Part shown: positions 26,670-35,466 of the stretch, piece after piece
How the letters are laid out: each line of letters begins with the position of its first letter
Position numbering within the stretch: the stretch's first letter is position 1
From: Curtobacterium guangdongense
GTDB taxonomy: Bacteria > Actinomycetota > Actinomycetes > Actinomycetales > Microbacteriaceae
Assembly (NCBI RefSeq): GCF_049341845.1
Contig: NZ_JBMPIT010000001.1
Span: forward strand, 310,001 to 374,000
DNA: 64,000 bases
Reading direction: 5' to 3'
The notes under the pieces: model-generated
Databases searched by the model: none
Seen by the model: the letters and a program-made list of their open reading frames with translations, nothing else
Told to the model about the DNA's origin: nothing
Position numbers and translations under genes: made by a program

Positions 26670-28078
26670 CCGGCAGCACCGCCGGTGCGGCCGCGGTCCA
26701 CTGCGGGACCGCGGTCGTCGACGGCGTCGCACGGTCCGACGTCCGCCTCAACGTCGACGGGGCTGGTCGCATCACCGCAGTGGCGGTCGGCGTCTCGCCC
26801 CGCGTCGGGGACCTGCGGCTCGGCACCGTCCTCGCCGGCTCCGGCAACGCCCACTCGCACGCGTTCCACCGGGTGCTCCGCGGCCGGACCCACGCGGACG
26901 GCGGCGACTTCTGGCAGTGGCGCACCGCGATGTACCGAACCGCCGCAGCCCTCGACCCGGACACGTACCGTCAGCTCGCGGTCGGCGTCTTCGCGGAGAT
27001 GGTCGCCGCCGGCTGGACCGCCGTCGGGGAGTTCCACTACGTGCACCACCGCCCCGACGGGTCCCGGTACGACGACGAGAACGCCGTCGGGCTGGCCCTC
27101 GCCGACGCCGCGCGCGAGGTCGGCATCCGCCTGACCCTGCTCGACACCTGCTACCTCACCGGAGCGCCGGGGCTGCCCCTCGCGGGGGAGCAACGCCGGT
27201 TCGGTGACGGGTCGGCGGCGGCATGGCTCGACCGCTGGCACGGCCTCCGAGCCGCGGTCGGCGACGACCCGCTCGTGACGGTCGGCGCCGCGGTGCACTC
27301 CGTCCGCGCCGTCGCACCCTCCGACGTCGCGGTGATCGCGAGCGGGCTCCCCGAGGACGTCCCGCTCCACGTGCACCTGTCCGAGCAGCCCGCCGAGAAC
27401 GAGCAGAGCGTCGCCGCCTACGGCGTCCGCCCGACGCGGGTGCTCGCGGACGCCGGGGCGCTCGGTCCTCGGCTGAGCGTCGTGCACGCCACGCACCTGA
27501 CCGACGACGAGATCGTCCTGCTGGGGAACGCCGGCGTATCCGCGGTGCTCTGCCCCACGACCGAGGCGGACCTCGGCGACGGCGTCGGCCCAGCCAGGCG
27601 GCTCGCCGACGCCGGTGCGACCATCGCGCTCGGGTCCGACCAGAACGCCGTCGTCGACCCGTTCCTCGAGGTCCGCGGGCTCGAGGCGGGCGAACGCCTC
27701 CACGCCCGGCAGCGCGGGGTCTTCTCCCCGCGGGAGCTCGACGCCGTGCGGTCCACCGCCGGCTACCGGTCCCTGGGCGTCACCGGGGGCATCCGCGTCG
27801 GCGCCGTGTGCGACCTCGTCGAGATCGACCCCGCGACCGTCCGCACCGTCGGCGCCCGGACGGAGCAGCTCCTGCTCGCGGCGACGGCGTCCGACGTGCT
27901 CCGGGTGGTCGTGGGTGGCCGGGTCGTCGCCGACCGCGGCGTGCTCGTCGACGGCCGCTCCCCCGCGGCGCTGCTCCACGACGCGATCGACGTGATCGAC
28001 TCGACCGACCCGACCAACGCTGCCGACCCTGCCGAACCGACCGACCCGATCGACCCGACGAAGGGACCGCGCGTATGA
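26666..28078 (+). CDS. hutF: Formimidoylglutamate deiminase
   Basis: 470 residues, amidohydrolase superfamily. Metal motif NAHSHAFHR near residue 63, HVHLSEQ and ATHLTDDE, GSDQNAVVDP. Converts N-formimidoyl-L-glutamate to N-formylglutamate and ammonia. The last 25 or so residues form a low-complexity Asp-Pro-Thr tail beyond the normal domain end. GTG start overlaps the M20 stop, and its own stop overlaps the hutI ATG. Confidence 0.9.
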   Translation: MTGSTAGAAAVHCGTAVVDGVARSDVRLNVDGAGRITAVAVGVSPRVGDLRLGTVLAGSGNAHSHAFHRVLRGRTHADGGDFWQWRTAMYRTAAALDPDTYRQLAVGVFAEMVAAGWTAVGEFHYVHHRPDGSRYDDENAVGLALADAAREVGIRLTLLDTCYLTGAPGLPLAGEQRRFGDGSAAAWLDRWHGLRAAVGDDPLVTVGAAVHSVRAVAPSDVAVIASGLPEDVPLHVHLSEQPAENEQSVAAYGVRPTRVLADAGALGPRLSVVHATHLTDDEIVLLGNAGVSAVLCPTTEADLGDGVGPARRLADAGATIALGSDQNAVVDPFLEVRGLEAGERLHARQRGVFSPRELDAVRSTAGYRSLGVTGGIRVGAVCDLVEIDPATVRTVGARTEQLLLAATASDVLRVVVGGRVVADRGVLVDGRSPAALLHDAIDVIDSTDPTNAADPAEPTDPIDPTKGPRV

Positions 28079-29301
28079 CGAGCGAACTCATCACGGACAT
28101 CGGCGAACTCCGCACGATGGACCCGGCGGACGCCGACGGCCCCGGCACGTCCGACGCAGCCGCCGCGTCCGTCGTCCGCCGCGACCACGCCGTCGTCGTC
28201 GAGGACGGCCGCATCGCGTGGATCGGCCCGGCAGCCGGCGCTCCTCCCGCCGACCACCGCACGAGCGTCGGTGGCCGCGCCTGCCTGCCCGGCTGGGTCG
28301 ACTCGCACACGCACCTCGTCTTCGCCGGCGACCGCGCGACCGAGTTCGTGGACCGGATGGCCGGGCGCCCGTACGAGGCGGGCGGGATCATGACCACGGT
28401 CGCGGCGACCCGGAACGCGACCGGCGACGAGCTCGGCCGGAGCGCCGCGGCCCTCGTCGACGAGGCCGTCGCACAGGGCACGACGACGATCGAGGCCAAG
28501 ACCGGCTACGGCCTGGACGTCGACACCGAGCTCCGGCTCGCCAGGATCGCCGCGCAGGTCGCGGACGTCGTGACCTTCCTCGGCGCCCACGTGGTACCAC
28601 CGGGAGTCGATCGGCGGACGTACCTCGACCTCGTCACGGGCCCGATGCTCGACGCCGTCCGCCCGCACGTGGGGTTCATCGACGTCTTCTGCGAATCGGG
28701 AGCGTTCTCCCCCGACGAGGCGCGTGCGGTGCTCCTCGCCGGCCGCGCAGCGGGGCTCGGACTCCGGGTGCACGGCAACCAGCTCGGCGAGACCGGCGGC
28801 GTCGCGCTCGCCGTCGAGCTCGGCGCAGCGAGCGTCGACCACTGCAACCACCTGTCGGCGACGGACGTCGACGCGCTCGCGGGGTCCGACACGATCGCCA
28901 CCCTGCTGCCGGCGTGCGACCTGTCGACCAGGGCGCCGTTCGCGCCGGCCCGAGCACTGGTCGACGCCGGAGCCCGGATCGCGCTCGCGTCGAACTGCAA
29001 CCCGGGCACGTCCTTCACGTCGTCGATGCAGTTCCAGGTCGCCACCGCGGTGCTCCAGCAGCGGCTCACGCTCGAGGAGGCGCTCGGTGCGGCGACCCTC
29101 GGTGGCGCGGCAGCGCTCCGCTTCGACACCGGAGCCGATGCCGTCGGCAGCATCCGCGTCGGCGGGCCGGCCGACCTGCAGGTGGTCGACGCGCCGACGG
29201 CCGCACACATCCCCTACCGGATCGGCACACCGCTGACCGCCGCCGTCTGGCGACGCGGCCGACGGACCACCGGGGTCACCGCCGTGGGCGGGCCCCGGTA
29301 G
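28075..29301 (+). CDS. hutI: Imidazolonepropionase
   Basis: 408 residues, amidohydrolase superfamily. Metal motif DSHTHLVFAGDR, substrate region EFVDRMAG and GGIMTTV, IEAKTGYGL, LRVHGNQLGE, DHCNHLS and ASNCNPGTS. Opens imidazolone-propionate to N-formimidoylglutamate. ATGA overlap with hutF; last gene of the hut operon, five bases from the convergent Gfo/Idh stop. Confidence 0.95.
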   Translation: MTSELITDIGELRTMDPADADGPGTSDAAAASVVRRDHAVVVEDGRIAWIGPAAGAPPADHRTSVGGRACLPGWVDSHTHLVFAGDRATEFVDRMAGRPYEAGGIMTTVAATRNATGDELGRSAAALVDEAVAQGTTTIEAKTGYGLDVDTELRLARIAAQVADVVTFLGAHVVPPGVDRRTYLDLVTGPMLDAVRPHVGFIDVFCESGAFSPDEARAVLLAGRAAGLGLRVHGNQLGETGGVALAVELGAASVDHCNHLSATDVDALAGSDTIATLLPACDLSTRAPFAPARALVDAGARIALASNCNPGTSFTSSMQFQVATAVLQQRLTLEEALGAATLGGAAALRFDTGADAVGSIRVGGPADLQVVDAPTAAHIPYRIGTPLTAAVWRRGRRTTGVTAVGGPR

Positions 29302-29306
29302 TCCGG

Positions 29307-30458
29307 TCAGACCGCCACGGTCTCCAGCGTCGCCGCGAGCGGATCGAAGCCCTCGGGGAGCGAGGCGATCGGCTCCACCGTCGACTCGACCTCGACGAAC
29401 GACCGCGCGGCGATCGACTCCTCCACCGCCACCATCGTGTCGAGCACGTGGTACCCGACCTCGCCGGTGGCGATGTGCGAGCCACCGCCGCGGATCGCCC
29501 GCGCCATGTCGAGCACGCCGAGACCACGACCGACCGTCGGCTCCTCGTCGAGGACCGTCTCGAAGGACTGCTCGAACGGGAACGTCGCGTCCTTCGTCAA
29601 CGGCCGCGCGATGCGGATCGGGTGCCCGCCCCCGAACGTGTTCGGGTCGGGCAGCACGATCGTGCCCTCGGTGCCGTTCACCTCGAACACGCCGTGCCGG
29701 AACAGCGGGGTGTCGAAGGACAGCAGCGACTGCGCCTGACCGCCCTGCTCGAAGGCCGTCAACACGGACACGTGCGTCGGGACCTCGACCGGGAAGGACT
29801 GCCCGGCGTTCGGCCCGACCACCAGGTCCCGGGTCTCCCGTGACCTCGAACCGGTCGCGACGACGGACGCCACCGGGCCGAGCAGGTGCACGAGCGCCGT
29901 GAAGTAGTACGGGCCGATGTCGAACAGCGGACCGGCGCCCTTGGCGTAGAGGAACGACGCGTTCGGGTGGAACACGTCCGGTCCCTGCCACTGCATGCTC
30001 GTCACGGCGGTCAGCGGGGTGCCGATCGCACCGGACTCGATCGCGCGCTTGGCGGTCTGCCAACCCGGGCCGAGCACGGTGTCCGGCGCGATGCCGAGCT
30101 GCAGCCCGAGTTCGTCCGCCAGGGCGACGAGCCCCGCGGCGGACTCGCGGTCGACCCCGATCGGCTTCTCGCTCCAGACGTGCTTGCCCGCGCGGAGTGC
30201 CGCGGTCGAGACCTCGACGTGGGTGGCGGGGAGCGTCAGGTTGATGACGATCTCGACGTCGGGGTCGGCGAGGACCTCGTCGCCGGTACCAGACGCGGGG
30301 ACGCCCCACTTCGCTGCCGACGCCGCGGCGCGCTCGGTGTCGATGTCGCCGATCCGCACGACCTCGACGTCCGGGAACGTCGTGAGGTTCGTCAGGTACT
30401 GCTCGCTGATCATGCCTGCACCGATGAACCCGATGCCGACCTTGCCCGTGCGCGTCAT
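29307..30458 (-). CDS. Gfo/Idh/MocA family oxidoreductase
   Basis: 383 residues. N-terminal Rossmann fold (GFIGAGMISEQYL) and the EKPIGVDRES catalytic Lys-Pro motif typical of the family, then a C-terminal alpha/beta domain. Oxidises or reduces a sugar or cyclitol with NAD(P). ATGA overlap with the isomerase upstream; third gene of a carrier-isomerase-dehydrogenase operon. Confidence 0.88.
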   Translation of the reverse strand: MTRTGKVGIGFIGAGMISEQYLTNLTTFPDVEVVRIGDIDTERAAASAAKWGVPASGTGDEVLADPDVEIVINLTLPATHVEVSTAALRAGKHVWSEKPIGVDRESAAGLVALADELGLQLGIAPDTVLGPGWQTAKRAIESGAIGTPLTAVTSMQWQGPDVFHPNASFLYAKGAGPLFDIGPYYFTALVHLLGPVASVVATGSRSRETRDLVVGPNAGQSFPVEVPTHVSVLTAFEQGGQAQSLLSFDTPLFRHGVFEVNGTEGTIVLPDPNTFGGGHPIRIARPLTKDATFPFEQSFETVLDEEPTVGRGLGVLDMARAIRGGGSHIATGEVGYHVLDTMVAVEESIAARSFVEVESTVEPIASLPEGFDPLAATLETVAV

Positions 30459-31270
30459 GCGGACACCGCTTCCTTGTCGAGCGTCGCGGCGAGCCACCGG
30501 TAGGACTGCTCGACGGCCTCGAAGACGTCCAGCTCCGAGTGGTCGAACTCGATCACGGCGTACTCGAGGGCTGGCGCAGCGGCGAGGACCTCGGCGATGC
30601 GGACGTCACCCTGTCCGGCCGGGGTCTGGTCCTGCGGGATCTCGGCGGTGGAGATGCCCGGACGCATCGGGCCGTCCTTGACGTGCACGGCGACGATGCG
30701 GTCGCCGAGCTCCTGGACGAAGGCGACGACGTCGACGCCGGCGGCCGAGGCCCAGTACAGGTCGAGCTCGAGCACGACGCGCGGGTCGAGGAGTTCGGCG
30801 AGCACCTGCAGTGCGGGCTTGCCGTCGATCTGCGGCCGGAGCTCGTGGTCGTGGTTGTGGTAGCCGACGCGGAGGCCGTGGGTCGCGGCCTCGTCGGCGG
30901 CTTCGTTGAGCCGGGCGGCGACGCGCTCGACGCCCTCGCGGGTGGTCCACTCGTCGGGGCCGACGAACGGGTCGATGACGATCTCGAGGCCGAGCTCCTT
31001 CGCCGCGGCGAACGTGTCGGCGTGCGACGGTGCGGTCATCGTCGTGCCGTCCGGCAGGGGGATCTCCTGCTGGACGAGGAAGGCGTGGCCGGTCTTGGCG
31101 GTGATGCCGTGGGCGTCGAACGCCGACTTGAGCTCCGCGGAGCGACCGACGAAGGCGAACGCCTCGACGGTGTCGAAGCCGATCGCGGCGAGCCGTGCGA
31201 CCCCGGCGTCGAGGTCCGGCTCCAGCGCGGCGTTCACCGTGTAGAGCTGCAGCGAGATGGCGGGTGCCAT
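30455..31270 (-). CDS. Sugar phosphate isomerase/epimerase (xylose isomerase-like TIM barrel)
   Basis: 271 residues, AP-endonuclease-2 / IolE-like TIM barrel. Metal-binding landmarks: YHNHDHE, LELDLYW, VHVKDG and IEFDHSE. With the neighbouring oxidoreductase and GPH carrier this looks like a small sugar or inositol-type catabolic module; the substrate is unknown. Confidence 0.85.
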   Translation of the reverse strand: MAPAISLQLYTVNAALEPDLDAGVARLAAIGFDTVEAFAFVGRSAELKSAFDAHGITAKTGHAFLVQQEIPLPDGTTMTAPSHADTFAAAKELGLEIVIDPFVGPDEWTTREGVERVAARLNEAADEAATHGLRVGYHNHDHELRPQIDGKPALQVLAELLDPRVVLELDLYWASAAGVDVVAFVQELGDRIVAVHVKDGPMRPGISTAEIPQDQTPAGQGDVRIAEVLAAAPALEYAVIEFDHSELDVFEAVEQSYRWLAATLDKEAVSA

Positions 31271-31300
31271 GGGGAGTCCTTTCGTTGGTGCCAGGACCGG

Positions 31301-32668
31301 CTAGCGGACCGACTTGATCGGGAGGATGACGAGCGCACCGAGGAGCACGGCGACACCGGCACCCCAGAGCATGAGCGTGTAGTTCTGCCCGCCCCCGATG
31401 CCGAGGAGGAACAGGCCGACCGCCGGGGCGAGCGACTGTGGCAGCGCGTTGGCGATGTTGATGACGCCGAGGTCCTTGCCGGGGCGCTCCGGGTCGGGCA
31501 GCACGTCGACGACCAGCGCGGTGTCGATGGCGGCGTAGATGCCGTAGGCGAAGCCCATCACGATCTCGGCGAAGTAGAACCCGCCGACGCTGTCGACGTG
31601 CGCGAGGATCACGAGGCCGACCGCGGTGAGCGCGGTGGAGCTCCACACGAACACCTTGCGGCGACGGAGCCGGTCGGACACCCAGCCGGAGACCGCTGCA
31701 CTGACGAGCAGCGCGACCGTGTACAGGAGCACACCGAACGCGACCACCCCGACCGCCTCGGCCTGCGGGAGCCCGATGCGGTCCTCCATGTACAGGAGTC
31801 GGTAGGTCGTGAACATGAACGTCCCGAAGGTGATCAGGAAGCGGCCCCACCAGGCGAGTCCGAAGTCGGGGTGCTTGATCGGGTTGGTCCAGAACGAGGA
31901 GATCAGGTTGATCCAGCTGAACGGCTTGATCGTGGTCGTCGGCAGGTCGTCACGGGCGACGAACGAGTAGACGAGGATCACGGCGATCGCCAGGATGCCC
32001 GGTGCGGTGAAGAGCAGCGGGAGGTTGCCCACCAGGTAGACGGCGAGGTACAGACCGGCGAGGATCGCGAGGTTCTGCGCCAGGGCGATGACGCTCGACG
32101 CCTTGCCGCGCTGGAACTCGGGCACGTTGTCGGCGAAGCTCGCGGTCAGCGCCGCCAGTGCGGCGTTCGCGGAGACCTGCGCCAGGACCCAGGCCACCGT
32201 CAGCTGCGGCACGTTCGGCGCGAAGGCGATCCAGGCGAGCGCGACGACGAAGACCAGGACGCCGCCGACCATCCACGGGCGCCGACGACCCCAGCGGGTG
32301 CGGGTCCGGTCCGAGAACGCGCCGACGAGCGGGTTCGCGAAGAGCGCGCCGAGGGCACCGAACGGCAGCACGGAGCCGACGATGGTCTCGGGGCTCGCGG
32401 GGTTCAGCTCGGTCGCCTTGATGGTCATGCCGACGAACACCGGGGTGAGCAGTGCGGCGAAGAGCCCGAACTGCGCGAGGCTGAGCGCCCACATGTACTT
32501 CCGCCCGACACGCACGGTGCTGACGGACTGGGTGAGGCCCTCGACGGAGAACGCACGGGATGCCGCTGCCGGATCCGTGCTCGTCGCGCCTGCGGCGGCC
32601 GTGACCGGCGGGCTGGCGGTACCGGCGAGACCGGACTGCGGTTCTTCCTTCGACGTCGGTGTCGACAT
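31301..32668 (-). CDS. GPH/MFS-type sugar transporter
   Basis: 455 residues with 12 predicted helices after a long, low-complexity N-terminus of about 55 residues. SDRTRTRWGRRRPWMVGG after helix 2 is characteristic of the glycoside-pentoside-hexuronide family. Imports the sugar handled by the isomerase and dehydrogenase downstream. ATG at 32668 with GAGGAGGAG upstream. A CCTAGC dyad lies in its promoter. Confidence 0.88.
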   Translation of the reverse strand: MSTPTSKEEPQSGLAGTASPPVTAAAGATSTDPAAASRAFSVEGLTQSVSTVRVGRKYMWALSLAQFGLFAALLTPVFVGMTIKATELNPASPETIVGSVLPFGALGALFANPLVGAFSDRTRTRWGRRRPWMVGGVLVFVVALAWIAFAPNVPQLTVAWVLAQVSANAALAALTASFADNVPEFQRGKASSVIALAQNLAILAGLYLAVYLVGNLPLLFTAPGILAIAVILVYSFVARDDLPTTTIKPFSWINLISSFWTNPIKHPDFGLAWWGRFLITFGTFMFTTYRLLYMEDRIGLPQAEAVGVVAFGVLLYTVALLVSAAVSGWVSDRLRRRKVFVWSSTALTAVGLVILAHVDSVGGFYFAEIVMGFAYGIYAAIDTALVVDVLPDPERPGKDLGVINIANALPQSLAPAVGLFLLGIGGGQNYTLMLWGAGVAVLLGALVILPIKSVR

Positions 32669-32710
32669 GACTCCTCCTCGAGTCATCAGGGGCAGATGCC
32701 CTCCTAGATT

Positions 32711-32725
32711 CCTAGCCGCGCTAGG
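32711..32725. promoter_or_regulatory. CCTAGC dyad upstream of the sugar transporter
   Basis: CCTAGC-CGC-GCTAGG, perfect 6-bp arms, with a further CCTAG at 32703-32707. Situated 42 bases before the transporter ATG and 121 bases before the divergent TetR gene; a probable operator for that TetR. Confidence 0.5.
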
Positions 32726-32846
32726 TTTTGAGGGACAGTAGCACCGAAAAGCTCCGCGCGGAGGTATTGCGTCTCGATTTCATCGCAGTTGCTTTGGGCA
32801 ACAGGTGTCACCGAGACGGCGTGGCCGTCCGGGGTAGCCTTCGAGG

Positions 32847-33431
32847 GTGAGTTCCAACGATGGATCCGGCACGAGAGGCCCCTACGCCAAGGGCGTGCAG
32901 CGTCGACAGGAGATCCTCGACCGGACGCTCGACGTCGTGGCGTCGAAGGGCATCGACGGCACCTCCTTCCGGGCGATCGGCGAGGCCATCGGGGTCTCGC
33001 ACGCGGCGCTGCGGCACTACTTCGACTCGCGTGAGGCGCTCCTCCTCGAGGTCCTGCGGGAGCGAGACGCGGATTCGACCCGTCGTCTCGAGGGTGTCGA
33101 CGGCGTCCTGAACCGGATGGCCGAGGCAGCCGACCACAACGTCAGCGTGCCCGGGCTCGTGACGATGTACACGACGCTCCTCGCGACGTCGGTGGAACCG
33201 GGCAACGAGACCTCCCGCGCCTTCTTCGCGGAGCGGTTCGAGATCGCCCGCGCGGACCTCGCCGGGCAGTTGCGCGACGAGCTGCAGGCCTCCGGTCGAC
33301 ACTCCGACGCCGACCTCGACCAGGTCGCGTCGCTCATCGTCGCCGCGTTCGACGGCCTCCAGGTCCAGTGGCTGCTGGACCGCAGCGTCGACATCGCCGG
33401 GACCCTGCGCCTGCTCGAGCGCGTGCTCTGA
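32847..33431 (+). CDS. TetR-family regulator
   Basis: 194 residues from a GTG preceded by GAG. Helix-turn-helix TSFRAIGEAIGVSHAALRHYFDSR. Divergent from the sugar module, which it probably represses until a sugar-derived inducer appears. Followed by palindromic repeat copy 3. Confidence 0.88.
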   Translation: MSSNDGSGTRGPYAKGVQRRQEILDRTLDVVASKGIDGTSFRAIGEAIGVSHAALRHYFDSREALLLEVLRERDADSTRRLEGVDGVLNRMAEAADHNVSVPGLVTMYTTLLATSVEPGNETSRAFFAERFEIARADLAGQLRDELQASGRHSDADLDQVASLIVAAFDGLQVQWLLDRSVDIAGTLRLLERVL

Positions 33432-33439
33432 CGGACAGA

Positions 33440-33483
33440 CGGACAGGAGGCTCGGTGCGAGCTGGCACCGAGCCTCCCGTCCG
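33440..33483. repeat. Palindromic repeat copy 3
   Basis: Same family as 15615-15658, with two mispaired positions. It lies between the convergent stops of TetR (33431) and the MBL gene (33496), consistent with a two-way terminator. Confidence 0.8.
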
Positions 33484-33495
33484 CGCGCACCCGCG

Positions 33496-34131
33496 TCAGA
33501 CCGTGATCGTGTCGCCGTCCGGGACGGTGACCAGCTCGACACCCGTCAGCTGTCCCGTGAACTGCGCGAAGGAGCCCTTGCCGGCGTCGCTCAGCATGAG
33601 GTCGTGGATCTGCACGGCACGGGCGGGGTGCACGGCGCGCACGAAGTCGACCAGCTCGCCGAGCTTCGCCCACGGGCCGGAGGTCGGGACGAGGAGCGTC
33701 TGCACCGGTTCCTCGGGCACGAAGTACGCGTCGCCCGGGTGGTAGACGTTGCCGTCGACGACGTAGCCGACGTTGCTCATGAGCGGGATGTCCGCGTGGA
33801 TGACCGCGTGGTCACCACCGACGACCCGCACGGCGAAGCCAGCGGCCTCGAACGCGTCGCCCGCGGTGACCGTCGTGACGCGACCGTCACGGTCGCCGAG
33901 CTCGGCCGCGACGTTCGCCGGAGCCCAGACGCGCAGGTCGGGCTGCGCGTCGAGCGCCGCACCCAGGCCCCCGGCGTCGAAGTGGTCGGGGTGGTCATGG
34001 GTGACGAGCACCGCGGTGGTGGCGGCGACGAGCTCCGCGGAGTTCGGCGTGTAGGCGCCCGGATCGATCACGAGGGTGTGCTCGCCCTTGGTGAGCACGA
34101 CGGTGGCGTGGGTGTACTTCGTGAGTTCCAT
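33496..34131 (-). CDS. MBL-fold metallo-hydrolase
   Basis: 211 residues, beta-lactamase fold, UlaG-like group. Zinc motif THDHPDHFD (HxHxDH) at about residues 43-51; further ligands likely in GGDHAVIH and YHPGDAYF. Substrate unknown. The start codon is seven bases from a perfect palindrome and has no ribosome site, so the transcript may be leaderless. Divergent from a MarR regulator. Confidence 0.85.
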   Translation of the reverse strand: MELTKYTHATVVLTKGEHTLVIDPGAYTPNSAELVAATTAVLVTHDHPDHFDAGGLGAALDAQPDLRVWAPANVAAELGDRDGRVTTVTAGDAFEAAGFAVRVVGGDHAVIHADIPLMSNVGYVVDGNVYHPGDAYFVPEEPVQTLLVPTSGPWAKLGELVDFVRAVHPARAVQIHDLMLSDAGKGSFAQFTGQLTGVELVTVPDGDTITV

Positions 34132-34137
34132 GTCCGT

Positions 34138-34162
34138 AACTGTACAGGCTGCCTGTACAGTT
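34138..34162. promoter_or_regulatory. Perfect 25-bp palindrome: shared MarR operator with two -10 elements
   Basis: Arm AACTGTACAGG (34138-34148), CTG, then the exact complement. It reads TACAGT toward MarR (34156-34161) six bases before its ATG, and TACAGT toward the MBL gene (complement of 34139-34144) seven bases before that ATG. Both hexamers are spaced as -10 boxes for leaderless transcripts. Confidence 0.65.
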
Positions 34163-34167
34163 TTCCC

Positions 34168-34617
34168 ATGGCCATCGATGAGCAGACGTTCACGCTCGAC
34201 GACGCGAACGAACTCCGACGGGCGATCGGTGAGAGCGTGCGCGCGATCCGCCGGACGGAGACCACTCCGGAGGGGCAGTTCGAGGTGCTCGGGTTCCTCG
34301 CCCGGGACGGCGCGTACAGCATCGCGGCGCTCGCACGGCTGCGACGGGTGCGCCACCAGACCATGCGGGTGACGGTGGCGGATCTCGAGGACCAGGGGCT
34401 CGTGGCACGGACCCCGGACCCGACCGACGCCAGGGGCGTGCTCGTCGCGTTGACCGACACCGGTCGGGAGGCGATCGCGTCCTCGCGCGTCCGCCGGTCG
34501 ACGCGGATCCTGGCGGCCGCCGAGCGTGTGCTGACACCGTCCGAGCGAGCGGTCCTCGCACAGGCCGCCGCCGCGCTCGACAAGCTGACGGCGGCGCTGC
34601 ACGCCGACGGGCAGTGA
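34168..34617 (+). CDS. MarR-family regulator
   Basis: 149 residues. Winged helix SIAALARLRRVRHQTMRVTVADLEDQGLVAR and wing PDPTDARGVLVALT. Its ATG is five bases after the palindrome and lacks a ribosome site. It should repress itself and the divergent MBL gene. Confidence 0.88.
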   Translation: MAIDEQTFTLDDANELRRAIGESVRAIRRTETTPEGQFEVLGFLARDGAYSIAALARLRRVRHQTMRVTVADLEDQGLVARTPDPTDARGVLVALTDTGREAIASSRVRRSTRILAAAERVLTPSERAVLAQAAAALDKLTAALHADGQ

Positions 34618-34636
34618 CCCGGGAGCCGCGGATGGC

Positions 34637-34660
34637 CGGTGCCGCAGCGTCCCGGCACCG
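34637..34660. terminator. Hairpin between MarR and a hypothetical gene
   Basis: CGGTGCCG (34637-34644) pairs with CGGCACCG (34653-34660) across an 8-base loop, between convergent stops at 34617 and 34679. Confidence 0.45.
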
Positions 34661-34678
34661 CGACCGGTCGGCGACGTG

Positions 34679-34978
34679 TCAGACGGCGCGGAGACGGCCG
34701 GGCCCGACGGGGAGCAGCCCGCCGCGGTACTCCAGGACGCCGTCGGACGCGGCGACGGTCACCGATGCAGCACCGAACCGCCACGCCCGGTTGAACAGGT
34801 AGACACCGAGGACCGTCGTGCCCTCGTCGGGGACCGCCCACGTGCCGGTCCCCCACTGCGCCGGGTGCCCGACGCCGTCGATCGTCACGGTCGGCCGGGC
34901 GAACCACGCGAACGCGGGCTTCACGATCCGGAGCTCGACGCGACGTCTGGTCGTCCCCGAGGGCAGCACTGCATCCAC
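34679..34978 (-). CDS. Hypothetical small beta-rich protein
   Basis: 99 residues (MDAVLPSGTTRRRVE at the N-terminus). Not recognised. Predicted soluble, mostly beta strands, no signal peptide and no cysteines. It contains WFARPTVTIDG and VLGVYLFNRAWRFG segments reminiscent of small immunoglobulin-like or PH-like folds, but no family call is justified. It lies 20 bases downstream of a MarR gene on the same strand and may be in that operon. Confidence 0.6.
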   Translation of the reverse strand: MDAVLPSGTTRRRVELRIVKPAFAWFARPTVTIDGVGHPAQWGTGTWAVPDEGTTVLGVYLFNRAWRFGAASVTVAASDGVLEYRGGLLPVGPGRLRAV

Positions 34979-34998
34979 CGCCGAAGACTACGGGACGA

Positions 34999-35466
34999 TC
35001 AGAGCTGCCGGAGCAACCGGGCGAGCTCGTCGAGGTCGTGCTCGGACCACCGCGAGAGCGCGCCCCGGAACTCGTCCCGAGCCGTGCTCCGCGTGCGTTC
35101 CATCCGCTCGATCGCGTCCGCGGTGGCCGCGACGATGATCGCCCGCCGATCCGTCGGGTCGGTCGACCGCGACACGAGCCCGAGCTCCTCGAGCTGGTGG
35201 AGCTGCCGACTGAGCACGCTCTTGTCGAACCCGAGGGCCTCGGCGAGGTCGCGCGCACCCGTCGGACCACCGACGACGAGCTCCACCAGCGTCCGGTACC
35301 CGGACGGCTGCAAGGCAGGATCGATGTCGTCGGAGCGCTGTCGCATCTGCTGGCGGTACGCGTTGTAGAGGGCGGCGAACTGGCGCTCGAGCGTGTCGAT
35401 GCGGGTCGCGATCCCGTCGGGGACCCCGGGCGTCGTGGGCGTGGTCACCTCATGAGTGTCGGCCAT
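34999..35466 (-). CDS. MarR-family regulator of the efflux pump
   Basis: 155 residues. Winged helix GARDLAEALGFDKSVLSRQLHQLEELGLVSRSTDPTDRRA region (cited as a landmark), wing DPTDRRAI. Its start overlaps the MFS stop by 17 bases, so pump and regulator are cotranscribed and the operon is probably autoregulated through the TTGAC boxes upstream of the pump. Confidence 0.88.
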   Translation of the reverse strand: MADTHEVTTPTTPGVPDGIATRIDTLERQFAALYNAYRQQMRQRSDDIDPALQPSGYRTLVELVVGGPTGARDLAEALGFDKSVLSRQLHQLEELGLVSRSTDPTDRRAIIVAATADAIERMERTRSTARDEFRGALSRWSEHDLDELARLLRQL

